From the NCBI GenBank assembly GCA_000310025.1, contig FN649741.1, positions 4,453,072-4,517,071 of the forward strand: a DNA stretch of 64,000 nucleotides, given 5' to 3'. This stretch comes from Ectocarpus siliculosus. Taxonomy: Eukaryota; Sar; Phaeophyceae; Ectocarpales; Ectocarpaceae. This document shows, one piece after another, positions 26,267-35,493 of the stretch; the first letter of the stretch is position 1, and every line of letters begins with the position of its first letter. The translations under genes were made by a program, and so were the position numbers. A model generated the notes under the pieces. The model was not told where the DNA came from. It searched no databases and saw only the letters and a list, made by a program, of their open reading frames with translations.

Positions 26267-28729
26267 TCAAATTTCGTAAACAACGACCTTTTTCCCGTCT
26301 AATACGAGCGATTCACCTGGTGAATATGGTGTACTATTGATGGTTACAGAATTATTGGTTTCATCGTACAATACAGTCACCGTTGAAGTATCTGAAAGGG
26401 TCATGCTGAAAGACTGTCCCGACCCCCCATCATCCGAGAATGGCGCAACCAATGATGTGGAATCTGATACACTTACTGTAGAGCCTCTGTTGACGAACTT
26501 GGACGTTTTTGTTTTATTACCAACTTTAACGTCCAGAGTGTCTCCGGTCGTGAACAAGTCGTTCAAGTATTTATTCATCAACCCAAATGCAGCAGTGCCT
26601 ATCGAAGACAGATCGAACTTTCCATTGTCACTGTAAACACTGGTGTCGTAATTTTCCAGAGTGTCTTGGAGTGTGTCGAACACCGCGTTCTCCCTCGATT
26701 CTAAACCATTGCCGATATCAACATATAAATAAGCAGTGTATGAAGTAGTAGATGTCAAATTGACTACTTTTGTATTTTTTACATCGGTTATGCTCGATAT
26801 AGTCTGACTATATATTTGTTTTCCAGAAATGGTTTCAAAAACATCAACCTTGTATGATAGAGCTCCATCAACTTCCGAAACATATATTTTTGCCACTGTT
26901 ACACTAGGTTTTACTGACATTGACATTGTTCGTTCTGTTATGATAAAAGTCTGTTTATCATCACCGGTCAACACTCCAACTTCTTCCACGTATGCATCTC
27001 CCAACGAATACATATTGATGGTTGCACCAATCGCACGATTATTTTCTGCCTGACTTCCCGTGTTCCTGTTATAGAATACAGCAGTAGCTATTTCGTCCTT
27101 CGGATAACCTTGGTCTAGTACAAGCGTCCAAGATCCTACTCCAGATGTTGAAGTGAAATTGTATGTATCACCGGCTGCTACCGAACCATCGTTGATTCCG
27201 TTGATACCTATCGATGCTACTGCGTCCTGGAACTGACTAGATAAAGAGGCCGCTCCAAGGCGTGCTATATTGGTCCCGAAGATGTCGTACAGCTCTAGTT
27301 CTGTGAAATGAACGTAATTGTTGTGGGATATAATAATCTTGTTGTACTTGAGACTGGTTGTCGGCACAGAAGAATTGTCCACTTCATAAGCAGCATGGTT
27401 ATACAACACTTCCTCAGCAGTGAGTTCAGAAGAGTATACGGACACGGCTTCTACGGTGACGCTAGGACCATCGGTATTCGAAGATGTTCCGAACAATGTT
27501 AGAGTCGAGGTTGTTGGAGCACTCAGGGTGAAGACGACGTTTGTCAAGCTCCCATCTACATGGTCTCTCATGTCTCCTAGATACGTCACGGGTTGTCCGT
27601 CAATGTAAGTATTAGACACAGTGTTGGTTCCTTCTGCAAGGCTCCACGCTCTACCATCACCTCCAGTGAAATCGTAACTAAAAATTTGTAACTGGTCGTT
27701 TGACTTGGGTGCATAAATGATGTTGTATTCGAAATCGTAACCGTACACGAACCACTGAGAAGGTATACCAGGGACTTCAAATTGTTGACCAGTGGCAACA
27801 TGAATTTCCATCAGAGTTCCAGAAGCCGAATGTGTGTACAGTTTTTCAGAGTAGTACTCTAGACTCTGTGTAGTACCGACCACGGATGTAGTTATCTGTA
27901 CTGGCACGTTCGAACTTGACGATATGTCCAGCGAGTATACATGAAAATCGGATGCTATAAAGTATATCTGATCTCCCTCGATTGTAAATGCTCTCGGGGC
28001 TATAGTAATACCAGTATTTGAGTATATGGAAGTGAATGCCCTCGTAGTTCCGTTAAGACTACAGACCTGATTAGAAGAACCTTCTATCATGACAATAAAC
28101 ATATCATCTGATTCTCTGTAGCGTACAGACTGAGCCGATCCTGACCAAATAGGAGATGGTGTTTTGATATTACCTTGTATGGTTAGATTTACAGCATTGC
28201 TGGAATTTACTGTGCAGTATTGATTCTTTGACGGACGGTAATCGAAATCTATTAAATTTCCATATGCGACGTTGTACGAGGTAACACTTGAATTAACAGG
28301 AGTTAGGGCGGTCTCCTTTATTGCTTTATTTAAACTATGCATAAATTTATTGCGAGAAGGGTCGTACCTGGCTTGTTTCAGCGAGTACATCCAGCCAGAT
28401 GCTCGTGTAGTAAGACCGAGATTGGTTGATCTAGCCTGTGTCACAACATTAGACACGGTCAGTGCTGCACTAGCGTCTCCAAGCGTATCGAAAAGATTGA
28501 ACGATGGTTGATCACCATTGAATCTAAACCACAGAGACACTGTCTGAAAGGTAATATCTTCCAGTGTCTTGAGAGTATTGTCTACTCCGGACAATACGAC
28601 ACCGTTAGCATCGGTTGTATACGTACCGTTGACGGAAAGATCTTTTCCTCCAATCGCGGAGGGAAATGAAGATCCAGATACATCCTGGATATTTTTGTTG
28701 CAGTATAGTTCTATACCGGTTTCTAACAT
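26267..28729 (-). CDS. Large beta-rich adhesin/fibre-like protein, AT-rich gene
   Basis: 820 residues from the ATG at 28729 (earlier TTG rejected). The N-terminal ~160 residues resemble a LamG/concanavalin-type domain (VNGTYTTDANGVVLSG, VSLWFRFNGDQPS). A middle part has propeller-like strand repeats (QIYFIASDFHVYSLDI). A FTELELYDIFGTNIARLG block looks like the start of a discoidin-type domain, and the C-terminus is strand-rich with Ser/Thr. It could be a virion fibre or host-binding protein. Base composition is clearly more A/T-rich than the surroundings and codon choice differs, suggesting recent acquisition. A broken relative lies immediately upstream. Confidence 0.7.
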   Translation of the reverse strand: MLETGIELYCNKNIQDVSGSSFPSAIGGKDLSVNGTYTTDANGVVLSGVDNTLKTLEDITFQTVSLWFRFNGDQPSFNLFDTLGDASAALTVSNVVTQARSTNLGLTTRASGWMYSLKQARYDPSRNKFMHSLNKAIKETALTPVNSSVTSYNVAYGNLIDFDYRPSKNQYCTVNSSNAVNLTIQGNIKTPSPIWSGSAQSVRYRESDDMFIVMIEGSSNQVCSLNGTTRAFTSIYSNTGITIAPRAFTIEGDQIYFIASDFHVYSLDISSSSNVPVQITTSVVGTTQSLEYYSEKLYTHSASGTLMEIHVATGQQFEVPGIPSQWFVYGYDFEYNIIYAPKSNDQLQIFSYDFTGGDGRAWSLAEGTNTVSNTYIDGQPVTYLGDMRDHVDGSLTNVVFTLSAPTTSTLTLFGTSSNTDGPSVTVEAVSVYSSELTAEEVLYNHAAYEVDNSSVPTTSLKYNKIIISHNNYVHFTELELYDIFGTNIARLGAASLSSQFQDAVASIGINGINDGSVAAGDTYNFTSTSGVGSWTLVLDQGYPKDEIATAVFYNRNTGSQAENNRAIGATINMYSLGDAYVEEVGVLTGDDKQTFIITERTMSMSVKPSVTVAKIYVSEVDGALSYKVDVFETISGKQIYSQTISSITDVKNTKVVNLTSTTSYTAYLYVDIGNGLESRENAVFDTLQDTLENYDTSVYSDNGKFDLSSIGTAAFGLMNKYLNDLFTTGDTLDVKVGNKTKTSKFVNRGSTVSVSDSTSLVAPFSDDGGSGQSFSMTLSDTSTVTVLYDETNNSVTINSTPYSPGESLVLDGKKVVVYEI

Positions 28730-28838
28730 TTTTGTTATAATAGCTATCAATATTATATTTTAGCTGTATTCCACATTGTTATACCTATTTAGATGTTGTT
28801 CATCGCGAGGGAAAACGATGTCGTCTAGCAGATGGTTA

Positions 28839-28879
28839 CGCCACCTGCGCGCCCTGCTGTCAACCCCGTCCGCCTGCGC
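28839..28879 (+). repeat. 41-bp direct repeat, right copy
   Basis: Second copy of the repeat at 25978-26018, 2861 bp away, same strand, two mismatches. It is followed within 15 bp by the solo MITE end. Confidence 0.8.
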
Positions 28880-28893
28880 CCGCGTTTAAGATA

Positions 28894-28977
28894 CCTTGAG
28901 GAGACAACTTAGTTGTTTCTATCTGTTTTTGTTCACTACAACTTAATAGTTCCGGTTTTCTTAAGCTGATATTAGTG
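28894..28977 (+). mobile_element. Solo right end of the MITE (84 bp)
   Basis: Matches the last 84 bp of the element from CCTTGAGGAGACAAC to the terminal ATTAGTG, with one change in the inverted repeat (CTTAAGCTGATATTAG). The left part is missing; recombination between copies or a deletion would explain it. It again closes a minus-strand frame with a stop just inside the element. Confidence 0.85.
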
Positions 28978-29393
28978 ACCAATGGTAACTTCACCGGTAG
29001 AAATACCGGTGTGAGCCACCTTTGTGGTTCCAGAAGGGGACTCTGTTACGTTGATCTGGTACGTGAGAGCACCGGTGACTTCCACCACGGTAGCACTGAT
29101 AGATGTTACTCCCGCTGTAGGAAGCAAGAACTCTGATAATACTACAGGTATAGGAAATGTTTGATAAGATACATTTACAGTTGTCCCAAGTACGAGAGGA
29201 GATCCTCCGTCTGTAGAGAGGAGTTCTATTGCAACTGAATCATGGTTAGAACCTGCATTTCGACCCAAAAAACCTACACTGCTCAGTTCCGACTGTGAAT
29301 AAGGCCGGTCCATGGTCAGCGTCCATGTTTCGTCAGTCGAACCAGTTGAATGATGACATGAAGAAATATCACGGGAAGAACTCCCATCTATAG

Positions 29394-29827
29394 CATTGTT
29401 ATCAACTTAAGCTTTCTAGAACAATTTTGCGAATCTTACCTACTCGAAACGATCTAGAAGAAAGACCACATTTTTCAATTTTATACGTAAACATTTGAGT
29501 GTATTGGTAGCCCACGCTGCTCACAATTCACCTTCACCATGGCAACCACCACTACAAAATCGAAGACGAAGAAGAAGAAAAAGAGAAAGAAGATGGCCGA
29601 CATCACAACACGGCTACACGAGGTCTACAACATCAACACGCTACGAAGAAACGACGACGAGCTTTCGCAACCGAAGTTTCAACAAACGACTTGCCTGGAA
29701 ACAGTGGGATATTCCGAGGTTTAAAAAACCCTAAAAGCTGGACCCTTGAGGAGACAACTTAGTTGTTTCTATCTGTTTTTGTTCACGACAACTTAATAGT
29801 TCCGGTTTTCTTAAGTTGATATTAGTG
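29394..29827 (+). mobile_element. MITE-like element, copy 3 (434 bp), no target duplication
   Basis: Full length with both inverted repeats and an intact 61-codon frame. The flanking octamers differ (ATCTATAG left, ATCCCCAA right). Together with the codons missing from the interrupted pseudogene, this points to a deletion at the site or recombination between two MITE copies. Confidence 0.9.
29539..29724 (+). CDS. MITE-encoded Lys-rich 61-aa peptide (copy 3)
   Basis: Same product as in copy 2, start and stop conserved. Confidence 0.58.
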   Translation: MATTTTKSKTKKKKKRKKMADITTRLHEVYNINTLRRNDDELSQPKFQQTTCLETVGYSEV

Positions 29828-30096
29828 ATCCCCAACTTGTTGCTGTGGCAGTGCCAAGGGGGGCAATATTGACATTGGAGTCATTGTATAGTTCGAACTC
29901 AGCAAATACGAGCAATCCACCTCCAACCTTCCGCGCTCTGGCTTGATTAAATACCCTACCAGACATTTCATTGTATTTAAGATAAATATATTTTTCTGCA
30001 AAACCGTCTCTTCGCATACAAGCCCACTGCGTTTGTTTACAGGAAATAACCGAATACTGCAGTCGCGTACGCCCTGCACCTGCACCAACAGTCACG

Positions 30097-31017
30097 ATGA
30101 CTCTCGACATGGTCGTAGGTGCGAGCGCACCGTTGGCGGGCTCGTTCTGGAATGATTGTACGGAGGCGACCATGCACCGCGTCGTTGACATGCTCCTCGC
30201 GGCGGAGGCCGGTGCCAAAGATTCCGGCCCCGACGACCGCGCGGCTCTTGCGGTGCTCAACGTGAAGGCCGACTTATGCCGCGCCCTGTTGAGCCACTGC
30301 GCGGACGCCAGCAACATATGTTTGGCGGACGTGCTCGACGTGCTCGTGGCAGCTTTCGCAGACGTCAACGCCAAGAATGTTTCGGGGGAGACGGTTCTGA
30401 TGTACTCCGCCGGCTGTCCCGATGCTGTGCGCGCCCTCGTGCGCCTGGGTGCGGACGCAACTCGCTCCGATTGTTGCGGATACACGGCCCTTTTTTTCGC
30501 GAAAGACAGGGAAGTGGTCGACATGCTCGTGGACGCCGGTGCCGACGTCGACGCTCGGGCGGAAGACGGCATCACGCCTTTGATGCACGCGTGCTTTCAT
30601 ACAGACATCGAAGTGGCTCGCGCCCTCTTGGAGAGTGGCGCAGACCCCAACCTCCGGGACGACGAAGGGAGGACTGTCCTCAGCGTGATCTGCTCCGAAC
30701 TATGCGACTTTGTCGTCGCCATGCTCGACTTGTTGCTGAGGTCGGGTGCGGACGAGAGAATCGCCGACAGTGATCACGGCCGTCTCCCCGTCGATTGCTT
30801 GTCGGAACGTGTTTACCCTAAGGAGGTGGTGGGCCAGGCTCGGCATCTGTTGCTGTCCGCCCCGCGGGACAGAGCGTGGCGCCGCCGGGGATTTGTCTTG
30901 ATGTGCATGTCTCGCAGTGCGGGCGCGGAATCCAGCGGCAGCGACTTGGCACGGTGGCTCGTGAGCGCTCGGGCGGGGCAGGAAGGGGTGTTTAGAGAGG
31001 TCGTGAGGTACCTCTAA
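30097..31017 (+). CDS. Ankyrin-repeat protein
   Basis: 306 residues from the ATG at 30097. Ankyrin repeats are clear from about residue 95 to 240 (ETVLMYSAGCPDAVRALVRLGADA, TALFFAKDREVVDMLVDAGADVDA, TPLMHACFHTDIEVARALLESGADPN, RTVLSVICSE). There is no RING or F-box. Likely a protein-binding adaptor against host targets. The last ~35 bp before its end (CGGTGGCTCGTGAGCGCTCGGGCG...) recur at 31731-31765 as an isolated scrap, showing local copying. Confidence 0.82.
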   Translation: MTLDMVVGASAPLAGSFWNDCTEATMHRVVDMLLAAEAGAKDSGPDDRAALAVLNVKADLCRALLSHCADASNICLADVLDVLVAAFADVNAKNVSGETVLMYSAGCPDAVRALVRLGADATRSDCCGYTALFFAKDREVVDMLVDAGADVDARAEDGITPLMHACFHTDIEVARALLESGADPNLRDDEGRTVLSVICSELCDFVVAMLDLLLRSGADERIADSDHGRLPVDCLSERVYPKEVVGQARHLLLSAPRDRAWRRRGFVLMCMSRSAGAESSGSDLARWLVSARAGQEGVFREVVRYL

Positions 31018-31033
31018 TTGCGCCGAGGTCGGA

Positions 31034-31666
31034 TTAGCACGGTCGGCTATCGGGGACTTTTGCTCGCCGACTCGTTGAGTGATTGTCTTGCAATAGGTAC
31101 CCTCCGTTACCGTACCAATTTAATATTTCCTGCCCTTCTTTGATTACTCTGGTAGACTTTAGCCATACCCCCGGGACCCCGCCTCCGACGGGACGGTACC
31201 TCGAAAAACAATTATGGTGTCTGAGAGCAGAAACGGTACCATTGGAATTGAATTGAGCGTTCGCGAGAGAACCAATTCCTCTTGAGCATGCGCAATCGTA
31301 GGCAAGGTTTGCCTGTACCTGTTCAGTGTACGCTGCGGTCGTGCCCCCTGGGTAACGTTGATGTATGCAGTTCATTGTCGTTGCTTCGCCGGAGTAAGGA
31401 CAAATCCATGAGTCTTTTGGTATCTTTCTTGTTGCAAACAACCCTTTTCCTGCACCGGGGATCATCGAGTCTTTGATTTTTACGCCGTATTTCCTGGCGT
31501 TATGTATCCAGCAGAGAGGAGAACCAAAACACACTCTATTCTTGCATCTAAGCCCGTTATCCCTCGTTTGTGTACACTGACCACATGTCAACGGACACGA
31601 CCAGTTTGCGGTTCGAAATGATAGCTCCGTCGGGGCGCGTTTACGCGTGCGTTTACGCGGTGGCAT
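31034..31666 (-). CDS. SET-domain protein (candidate lysine methyltransferase)
   Basis: 210 residues from the ATG at 31666. A basic tail (PPRKRTRKRAP) and a Cys/His cluster (C-x3-C-x2-C ... C-x4-C-x6-C-x2-H) precede a SET domain. The SET motifs seen are GAGKGLFATRKIPKDSWICPYSGE, then LANAQFNSN in place of the usual NHS-type motif, and TRVIKEGQEILNWYG (the GEE-hY-like end). Substitution in the NHS-like motif makes activity uncertain. Chlorella viruses have a small histone-methylating SET protein (vSET); a chromatin or virion-protein target is possible here too. Its 3' end is 16 bp from the ankyrin gene. Confidence 0.78.
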   Translation of the reverse strand: MPPRKRTRKRAPTELSFRTANWSCPLTCGQCTQTRDNGLRCKNRVCFGSPLCWIHNARKYGVKIKDSMIPGAGKGLFATRKIPKDSWICPYSGEATTMNCIHQRYPGGTTAAYTEQVQANLAYDCACSRGIGSLANAQFNSNGTVSALRHHNCFSRYRPVGGGVPGVWLKSTRVIKEGQEILNWYGNGGYLLQDNHSTSRRAKVPDSRPC

Positions 31667-32141
31667 CTTTCACTGGTTTCCGCTATAACATTGTAATATT
31701 TGTAAATAAAATAAATCACTCAGGTGCACGTCGGTGGCTCGTGTGCGCTCGGGCGGGGCAGGAATGGTAGAATTGTAATATCTTCCGTATAAGATGCAGG
31801 AAACGGATATCTTCTGTGTTTTCTCTGGTAACGTTAAAAGAACAACGTCGCTGATCGTCAACAGACGTGTATGGCGAGCATGTCCCGCCTGCTTGCAGCG
31901 CATTACAAAAAACTATAATGTCACAGAACTGATGGTTCTCTACATTACAGAATCCAATAAGTCTCCCGCTGCGTCAACGACTTTCGAACACGACGTGCCA
32001 TAATTAAGAGAATTGTAACCGTAAAGTTCCGAGTTCTTCGGGCGTTCACTCCCCTCGTCTCCCCACTCCTCATCACTCCTCATCACTCCTCATCACTCCT
32101 CATCCCTCGCCGCCATCACCACCAACTTGCGAATCTTAGCC
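31667..32141. other. 475-bp gap with copied scraps of nearby genes
   Basis: No gene is supported. It contains a 35-bp piece of the ankyrin gene's 3' end (31731-31765), a ~36-bp piece matching the small gene at 5487-5735 (31919-31955), and four or five direct copies of the decamer ATCACTCCTC (32066-32105). The promoter of the following gene must lie here. Confidence 0.7.
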
Positions 32142-34211
32142 ATGGCGTTGCCGAAAATTTCCGAGATTGCGAGAAACCAAGAAAAGGATTTCCGGTCCAT
32201 CGAGAGAAACAGGAGGTACATCGACAAGAACTACAAAGAGATCGGGGAGCTGCTGGATCGCATCAGGTGCCTCGAAGACACGGTGAAGAAGCTCGCATCG
32301 TCCCACGCTGGTCGCGTGCGTCAAGTGGACACCGGCATGGCGATCGAGGAGAAGAAGACACCTGTGACATCCAGGAACCCGTCCGTTCTCGACGCGAGAC
32401 TGGTGAAGATGCAGAAACGGTCGGCTCAGCTCCAGCTCGATCGTTCTGCGCTGATCAAGTTTGGCAAGATGAACCTGAGTCTCCCGGTAAGCGAGCGGTA
32501 CACGTGGAAGAGGTTTGGCAATGGAGCCGACCAGACCGCAAAGACCTTCGACAGTATCTGTGACGGCCCGAGCCTGGATAGCCTTTTGTTGGATCCGAAA
32601 ACCAAGTCCGTCGTCGACAACATTCTCGTGCCCGACGGTGGACCCGTGCTGAACATTAACCACACCGTCAAAAAGAAGTACTGGGTGTTCATCAAAGACG
32701 GCAAGCTCGTGACACTCAGCTCAGACTTCCGGGACGGCGTCGGGGCGGAGTACCTCTGGACGGATGATGCGTTCCTCGGCGCGCCGTCCAGCGATTGGAA
32801 GTACCCCTTCAAGTTCCAGAACGACCCACGAAGGCTGCATGTCGACCCCGCGACGGGGGTTCTGTGGGTACCTGGGTGCGGGGAAAAGCAGAAGCAGGAT
32901 GTTCGTGGCAGCGGCAGTGACAACAGCAGCGACGACAGCAGCGACGACAGCAGCGACGACAGCAGCGACGACAGCAGCGACGACAGCAGCAAGAGCGGCA
33001 TCAAGAGCGGCAGCAAGAGCGGCAGCAAGAGAGGCAGCAAGAGCGGCATCAGGAGCGGCATCAAGAGCGGCAGCAAGAGAGGCAGCAAGAGAGGCAGCAA
33101 GAGAGGCAGCAAGAGCGGCAGCAAGAGCGGCAGCAAGAGAGGCAGCAAGAGCGGCAGCAAGAGAGGCATTGACGACAGCAGCGACGACAGCAGCGACGAC
33201 AGTAGCGACGACAGCAGCGACGACGGCAGCAAGATCGTCAGCAAGAGCGGCAGCAAGAGCGGCAGCAAAAGCGTCAGCAAGAGCGGTGGCAAGAGCGGTG
33301 GCAAGAGCGGTGGCAATAGAGGCGGCGACGATAGTAGTGACGACAGCAGCGACGACAACAAGAGCGGCAGCAAGAGCGGCAGCAAGAGCGGCAGCAAGAG
33401 CGGCAGCAAGAGAGGCAGCAAGAGCGGTGGCAAGAGCGGCGGCGACGACAGTAGTGACGACAGCAGCGACGACAGCAGTGACGACAGCAGCAAGATCGTC
33501 AGCAAGAGCGGTAGCAAGAGCGGCAGCAGCGACGACAGCAAGAGCGGCAGCAAGAGAGGCGGCGACGACAGCAGCGACGACAGCGGCGACGACAGCAAGA
33601 TCGGCACCAACAGCGGCACCAAGAGCGGCATCAACAGCAGTAGCCAGAGCGGCAGCGAGAGCAACAGCGAGAGCAACAGCAACAGCAAGAGTGTAAGCAA
33701 CAGCGGCAGCAACGACGTTAGCAACAGCGGCAGCAAGAGCGGCAGCAAGATCGGCAGCGAGAGCAACAGCAGCATCAGCGGCAGTGACGATGACAGCAGC
33801 AGCGACGATGACGGTGGTGCCGAGAACGACCCCGGTGACCCCAAGGACGCCAAGGACCTCAGGGACGACGTCGAGGACGGTGGTGCCGAGAACGACCTCG
33901 AGGATGACGGCGAGGACAGCGGTGATGATGCTGAAAACGACCCCATGGACAGCGGCGACGAGCGTGTTGAAAGCGTAGACAAGGATGACAGTATCAGCAT
34001 GAAAGTCTCGGCAGATGTAGACAGGGATGATGAGCATGGTAGCGGTAACGTTTCGGACCTGGGATACATTGGAATAGAGAGCAGCGAGTCTCTCAGCGGC
34101 AGAAAGCGCGCCGCAGAGGAATACGCCGGCACTTCGTCGGACTCTGACTCGGACTCCGACTCCGACTCAGACGATGAGGGTGCGCGGCCGAAGATGCCTC
34201 GCGTGATGTAG
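32142..34211 (+). CDS. Protein with Ser-Asp and Ser-Lys/Gly repeat region
   Basis: 689 residues from the ATG at 32142. Residues 1-65 form a coiled coil, and a folded segment to about residue 250 includes NINHTVKKKYWVFIKDGK and LHVDPATGVLWVPG. Then about 300 residues alternate SSDD acidic blocks with SGSK/RGSK basic blocks, followed by an acidic tail and a basic end. The repeat is made of AGCGGC/GACGAC trinucleotide satellite DNA and resembles the serine-rich phospho-acceptor or RS-like regions of nucleolar proteins. Condensate-forming or DNA-binding roles are guesses. The repeat DNA opens long spurious frames on both strands. Confidence 0.75.
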   Translation: MALPKISEIARNQEKDFRSIERNRRYIDKNYKEIGELLDRIRCLEDTVKKLASSHAGRVRQVDTGMAIEEKKTPVTSRNPSVLDARLVKMQKRSAQLQLDRSALIKFGKMNLSLPVSERYTWKRFGNGADQTAKTFDSICDGPSLDSLLLDPKTKSVVDNILVPDGGPVLNINHTVKKKYWVFIKDGKLVTLSSDFRDGVGAEYLWTDDAFLGAPSSDWKYPFKFQNDPRRLHVDPATGVLWVPGCGEKQKQDVRGSGSDNSSDDSSDDSSDDSSDDSSDDSSKSGIKSGSKSGSKRGSKSGIRSGIKSGSKRGSKRGSKRGSKSGSKSGSKRGSKSGSKRGIDDSSDDSSDDSSDDSSDDGSKIVSKSGSKSGSKSVSKSGGKSGGKSGGNRGGDDSSDDSSDDNKSGSKSGSKSGSKSGSKRGSKSGGKSGGDDSSDDSSDDSSDDSSKIVSKSGSKSGSSDDSKSGSKRGGDDSSDDSGDDSKIGTNSGTKSGINSSSQSGSESNSESNSNSKSVSNSGSNDVSNSGSKSGSKIGSESNSSISGSDDDSSSDDDGGAENDPGDPKDAKDLRDDVEDGGAENDLEDDGEDSGDDAENDPMDSGDERVESVDKDDSISMKVSADVDRDDEHGSGNVSDLGYIGIESSESLSGRKRAAEEYAGTSSDSDSDSDSDSDDEGARPKMPRVM
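32915..33780. repeat. Trinucleotide satellite encoding SSDD/SGSK blocks
   Basis: Runs of AGCGACGAC and AAGAGCGGC-type units without indels that break the frame, although unit order is shuffled. Purity of the satellite with a kept frame implies selection on the protein composition rather than on exact sequence. Confidence 0.8.
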
Positions 34212-34277
34212 AGTAAATGTTTTTTGTGGTTTTCTTGTTTTATTTTTGTTGGTGTGTACATAGAGACGACAGGGGAA

Positions 34278-34856
34278 ATGATTAATGAGAATAATGAAAA
34301 GATGAACGACAACAATGGGCTCTGCACGAGCACCTGGGGACCACCCGGGTGGTTTTTCTTACACTGTGTCGCCGCGGGATACCCTGTTCATCCGGACGAA
34401 TACGATGACATTCGCGGCAACGCTAGAGGGCACACCCGTCGAGGATATTCCTCGTTCTTCAAAAACACCGGGCACGTTCTGCCGTGCCGGTTCTGTAGAG
34501 ATTCGTATGTACACTTCTCATCCGAAACTCCGGTTGAAGAGTACCTCCACTCGCGCCAAGCGCTGTTCGAGTGGCTGTTCATTATACACAACAAAGTCAA
34601 TGACAAGATCGGTGATAAACAAGAAACCGACCTCGAATCCGTCGTGGACAAGTACGAAAGATTCCGAGCGAAATGTCATCACCAAAAAGCGACCGGGTGC
34701 ACCGATCCCGCGAGACACAACGAGAAGATGATATGCAGATTGGTGGTGGAGCCCGTCAACAGGAAACGGAATCGGTGGGCTGTGCTCTCGATCATGACCG
34801 TTCTCATCATTTTTGTTTCAATTGTTGTTCATCACGGGGCCGATCGGCGTCTTTGA
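34278..34856 (+). CDS. Erv1/Alr-type FAD thiol oxidase
   Basis: 192 residues from the ATG at 34278 (an upstream TTG start is not used). The motif WGPPGWFFLHCVAAGYP is the Erv1/Alr FAD-binding helix (W-x3-W-x3-H). The redox pair is CRFC at residues 70-73, followed by a helical region with the HNKVN motif (H-N-x-V-N) that also contacts FAD. A C-terminal transmembrane segment (WAVLSIMTVLIIFVSIVV) anchors it, as in other NCLDV members. It forms disulfide bonds in virion proteins during assembly. It overlaps the convergent gene by 25 bp. Confidence 0.9.
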   Translation: MINENNEKMNDNNGLCTSTWGPPGWFFLHCVAAGYPVHPDEYDDIRGNARGHTRRGYSSFFKNTGHVLPCRFCRDSYVHFSSETPVEEYLHSRQALFEWLFIIHNKVNDKIGDKQETDLESVVDKYERFRAKCHHQKATGCTDPARHNEKMICRLVVEPVNRKRNRWAVLSIMTVLIIFVSIVVHHGADRRL

Positions 34857-35455
34857 TCGAACTCCCCGGGTCCGCCGCGAGGTAGTGGATGTAGCAATGC
34901 AGGTACAGGTGGTGCCTGTGGTGCCTGTGGTGCCAATGGCACCACCGGCACCATTGCCGGAGGTGCCGGAGGTGCCGGTGGTGCCGGTGGTACCGGTGGT
35001 GCCGGAGGTGCCGGTGGTGCCGGTGGTGGCATTGATGCCGGTGGTGCCGGTGGTACCGGTGGTGCAGCTGCAGGTGGTGCAGGTGCTCCCGGCGCTCCCG
35101 GCGCTCCCTTTTCCCCCTTCAATAGCCCGACCAACCCTCCATACGCACTGTATCCGTAAAAGGGGTGGGTGTAGTGGTACTGAGGGTAGTGTTGATAAGA
35201 ATACTGGCGGGGGTATTGCTGCGGAGGCGCATATTGTCTCTGTTGATACTGCTGGGGGTATTGCTGCTGATACTGTTGCGGGTAGGGCTGCGAGTGAGTG
35301 TAGTACTGCGGGTGGTAGAGCTGCGCGGGCGCCGACGTTTTCTTCTTGGCGCTCGTTTGCTTCTTGGCGCTCGTTCGCTTCCGTGGCGTCGTTGTCGTCT
35401 TCCTCTTGGTGGTCTTCTTGGTGGTCTTCTTGCTGTTTTTCGACGATGCCGGCAT
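34832..35455 (-). CDS. Basic N-terminus, Tyr/Gln-rich and Pro/Ala-rich low-complexity protein
   Basis: 207 residues from the ATG at 35455. The first 45 residues are Lys/Thr/Ser-rich like a histone tail (KKTTKKTTKRKTTTTPRKR). A Tyr/Gln/Pro segment (QQYQQQYPQQYQQRQY) and a Pro/Ala run with collagen-like GAPGAPGAP follow. This is typical of DNA-condensing or phase-separating structural proteins, though no family is recognised. The end overlaps the Erv1 gene. The repeated GGTGCCG satellite underlies the Pro/Ala run. Confidence 0.6.
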   Translation of the reverse strand: MPASSKNSKKTTKKTTKRKTTTTPRKRTSAKKQTSAKKKTSAPAQLYHPQYYTHSQPYPQQYQQQYPQQYQQRQYAPPQQYPRQYSYQHYPQYHYTHPFYGYSAYGGLVGLLKGEKGAPGAPGAPAPPAAAPPVPPAPPASMPPPAPPAPPAPPVPPAPPAPPAPPAMVPVVPLAPQAPQAPPVPALLHPLPRGGPGEFDQRRRSAP

Positions 35456-35493
35456 GTTGGTTGTTGTGTTGCAAACTTGCCAACATTATTTTT

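Larger units (their letters stand above)
28978..29990 (-). pseudogene. Broken relative of the adhesin-like gene, split by MITE copy 3
   Basis: Two blocks on the minus strand match the middle of the 820-residue protein. Block 29828-29990 (KYNEMSGRVFNQ..., FAEFELYNDSNVNIAPLG) matches KYNKIIISHNN... and FTELELYDIFGTNIARLG. Block 28978-29393 (DGSSSRDIS..., WTLTMDRPY) matches DGSVAAGDTY and WTLVLDQGY. About 12-14 codons between the blocks are missing at the MITE site. The N-terminal half is absent and the 3' end is cut by the solo MITE end. A dead partial duplicate. Confidence 0.75.

Noticed and set aside
32426-34333. Very long minus-strand frames rich in Leu/Pro or Ala/Val across the Ser/Asp repeat gene
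   Set aside because: They are antisense shadows of the trinucleotide satellite; the plus-strand frame has an ATG, a non-repetitive N-terminal domain and a sensible stop.
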